Positions 63,057 through 64,000 of a stretch of 64,000 nt of DNA are shown here, piece by piece. Positions within the stretch are counted from its first letter, which is position 1. Each line of letters starts with the position of its first letter. The stretch comes from Spongiibacter tropicus DSM 19543 (GTDB lineage Bacteria > Pseudomonadota > Gammaproteobacteria > Pseudomonadales > Spongiibacteraceae), in NCBI RefSeq assembly GCF_000420325.1, contig NZ_ATUS01000001.1, positions 500,463 to 564,462 of the forward strand. The letters are read 5' to 3'. A program made the translations under genes and the position numbers. The notes under the pieces were generated by a model. The model saw nothing but the letters and a program-made list of their open reading frames with translations. It had not been told where the DNA came from and made no database searches.

Positions 63057-64000
63057 TCAGTGAGCCGCCCATTCAATGCTGTCCAGGTCGATACCGTCTT
63101 TGTACATATCCCACAGCGGCGACAATTCTCTCAGCTTGTCGACCGCCTTGCGAACCTGGGCAGCGGCGTAATCTACTTCCTCTTCAGTGGTAAAGCGACC
63201 GAAGGAAAAACGCAGCGAGCTGTGGGCGAGTTCATCGTTCAAACCCAGCGCACGCAGCACGTAAGAAGGCTCCAGACTGGCCGACGTACAGGCCGAACCG
63301 GATGATACCGCCAGATCTTTCAGCGACATGATCAGCGATTCGCCCTCAACAAACGCCAAGCTGATATTCAGGTTACCCGGCAAACGGTGCTCCAGCGAAC
63401 CGTTCACGTGCACCTGTTCGATATCCTTCAGTGCTTCCCAGAAACGGTTGCGCAAGGCCAGCGAGTGCGCCGCGTCTTTTTCCATCTCCAGGCGCGCCAG
63501 CTCACAGGCTTCGCCCATGCCCACAATCTGGTGGGTGGCCAGCGTGCCGGAGCGCATACCGCGCTCATGACCGCCGCCATGCATCTGCGCCTCCAGCCGA
63601 ACCCGTGGCTTGCGGCGTACATACAGCACACCAATGCCCTTCGGTCCGTAGAGTTTGTGCGCCGAAATGGACAGCAGGTCCACTTTCATCGCTTCCATAT
63701 CCACCGGAATCTTGCCGACACTCTGTGCGGCATCGACATGGAAAACGACTTTGCGTTCGCGGCACAACTCGCCGATGGCAGCGATATCACTGATCGTGCC
63801 GATCTCGTTGTTGGCGTGCATGATGCTGACCAACACCGTGTCATCGCGCATTGCCTGCTCGACGGCTTCAGGCGTGATAATACCGTCGGCATTGGGATCC
63901 AGGTAGGTCACGTCGAAACCTTCCCGCTCCAGCTGGCGGCAGGGGTCCAGCACAGCTTTGTGCTCAATTTTCGAGGTGATTATGTGTTTGCCCTTCTTGC
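63057..64000 (-). CDS. iscS: Cysteine desulfurase IscS, 5' end beyond window
   Basis: IscS takes sulfur from cysteine with PLP for clusters and for tRNA thiolation. About 314 C-terminal residues of the usual 404 are visible. The PLP lysine lies in [13 protein letters not shown], and the mobile active-site cysteine in [10 protein letters not shown]. The frame continues to the right edge ([18 protein letters not shown]), so the start and any iscR lie outside. It is the first visible gene of the isc-to-der run. Confidence 0.96.
   Translation of the reverse strand, partial: KKGKHIITSKIEHKAVLDPCRQLEREGFDVTYLDPNADGIITPEAVEQAMRDDTVLVSIMHANNEIGTISDIAAIGELCRERKVVFHVDAAQSVGKIPVDMEAMKVDLLSISAHKLYGPKGIGVLYVRRKPRVRLEAQMHGGGHERGMRSGTLATHQIVGMGEACELARLEMEKDAAHSLALRNRFWEALKDIEQVHVNGSLEHRLPGNLNISLAFVEGESLIMSLKDLAVSSGSACTSASLEPSYVLRALGLNDELAHSSLRFSFGRFTTEEEVDYAAAQVRKAVDKLRELSPLWDMYKDGIDLDSIEWAAH

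Noticed and set aside
1-64000. Search for CRISPR arrays, tRNA/rRNA genes, insertion sequences and phage genes
   Set aside because: No regularly spaced repeats with unique spacers, no T-loop-like tRNA sequence in any gap, and no transposase or integrase motifs were seen by eye.

Overview
The window is a dense, moderately GC-rich stretch of a chromosome from a gammaproteobacterium. The strongest taxonomic clue is the block at 50.2-64 kb, where iscS-iscU-iscA-hscB-hscA-fdx-iscX-ndk-rlmN-pilW-rodZ-ispG-hisS-yfgM-bamB-der run in one direction. This is the order known from Pseudomonas- and Cellvibrio-like gammaproteobacteria. Many acyl-CoA and isoprenoid/steroid-type catabolic genes, a TonB receptor and a sterol-desaturase-family enzyme suggest a marine, lipid- or steroid-using member of the Cellvibrionales/Spongiibacter type. 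That placement is inference; no rRNA, tRNA, CRISPR array, insertion sequence or prophage gene was seen.

Layout. 0-6.4 kb: a partial methyltransferase, a bacterial cereblon-type (CULT) protein, rluA, a DUF2244 membrane protein, a secreted protein, an L-2-haloacid dehalogenase, rimO, rsmE and a LysE-type exporter. 6.4-12.3 kb: a large TonB-dependent receptor, a 0.64-kb gene-poor gap with possible coding debris, a membrane fatty acid/sterol hydroxylase divergent from an AraC regulator, and a TRIC-type channel. 12.4-23.3 kb: aconitase, a small basic-tailed protein next to a GNAT-nitrilase fusion, two small membrane proteins, a sigma-54-driven ammonium transporter with a coupled unknown gene, a crotonase-fold hydrolase and an acyl-CoA dehydrogenase. 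23.5-30.2 kb: a long acetyl-CoA hydrolase/CoA-transferase, type II NADH dehydrogenase, a DUF2721 protein and an Lrp/AsnC regulator divergent from leuA. 30.3-33.6 kb: an unusual two-gene unit, a protein joining an isoaspartyl-methyltransferase-like domain to a GspE/PilB secretion ATPase, followed by a MoxR-type AAA+ ATPase.

33.7-48.3 kb is a catabolic island. It holds two TetR regulators, a flavin dehydrogenase of the 3-ketosteroid-dehydrogenase/fumarate-reductase type, a cytochrome P450 divergent from a limonene-epoxide-hydrolase-type enzyme, an F420-type luciferase-like oxidoreductase, two enoyl-CoA hydratases, a nitroreductase, an alpha-methylacyl-CoA racemase-like CaiB protein, a FadD19-like acyl-CoA synthetase, and a DUF35 protein with two thiolase-fold partners. 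The gene set resembles the mycobacterial cholesterol side-chain region (fadD19, echA19, cyp142, Rv3520c, Rv3521, ltp4, ltp3). Together they could oxidise, activate, epimerise, shorten and finally cleave by retro-aldol a branched isoprenoid or steroid side chain. Perfect palindromes lie in the two divergent intergenic spaces (34399-34416 and 38134-38148) and are good TetR operator candidates. 48.5-50.1 kb holds DUF454 and ZIP transporter genes, a 16-bp tandem repeat and a truncated haemoglobin.

The items most worth a second look are the methyltransferase-GspE fusion with its MoxR partner, the cereblon-like protein with an intact tri-tryptophan pocket, the thiolase pair that lacks the usual catalytic residues, and a terminator-like hairpin inside the isc operon between iscA and hscB.
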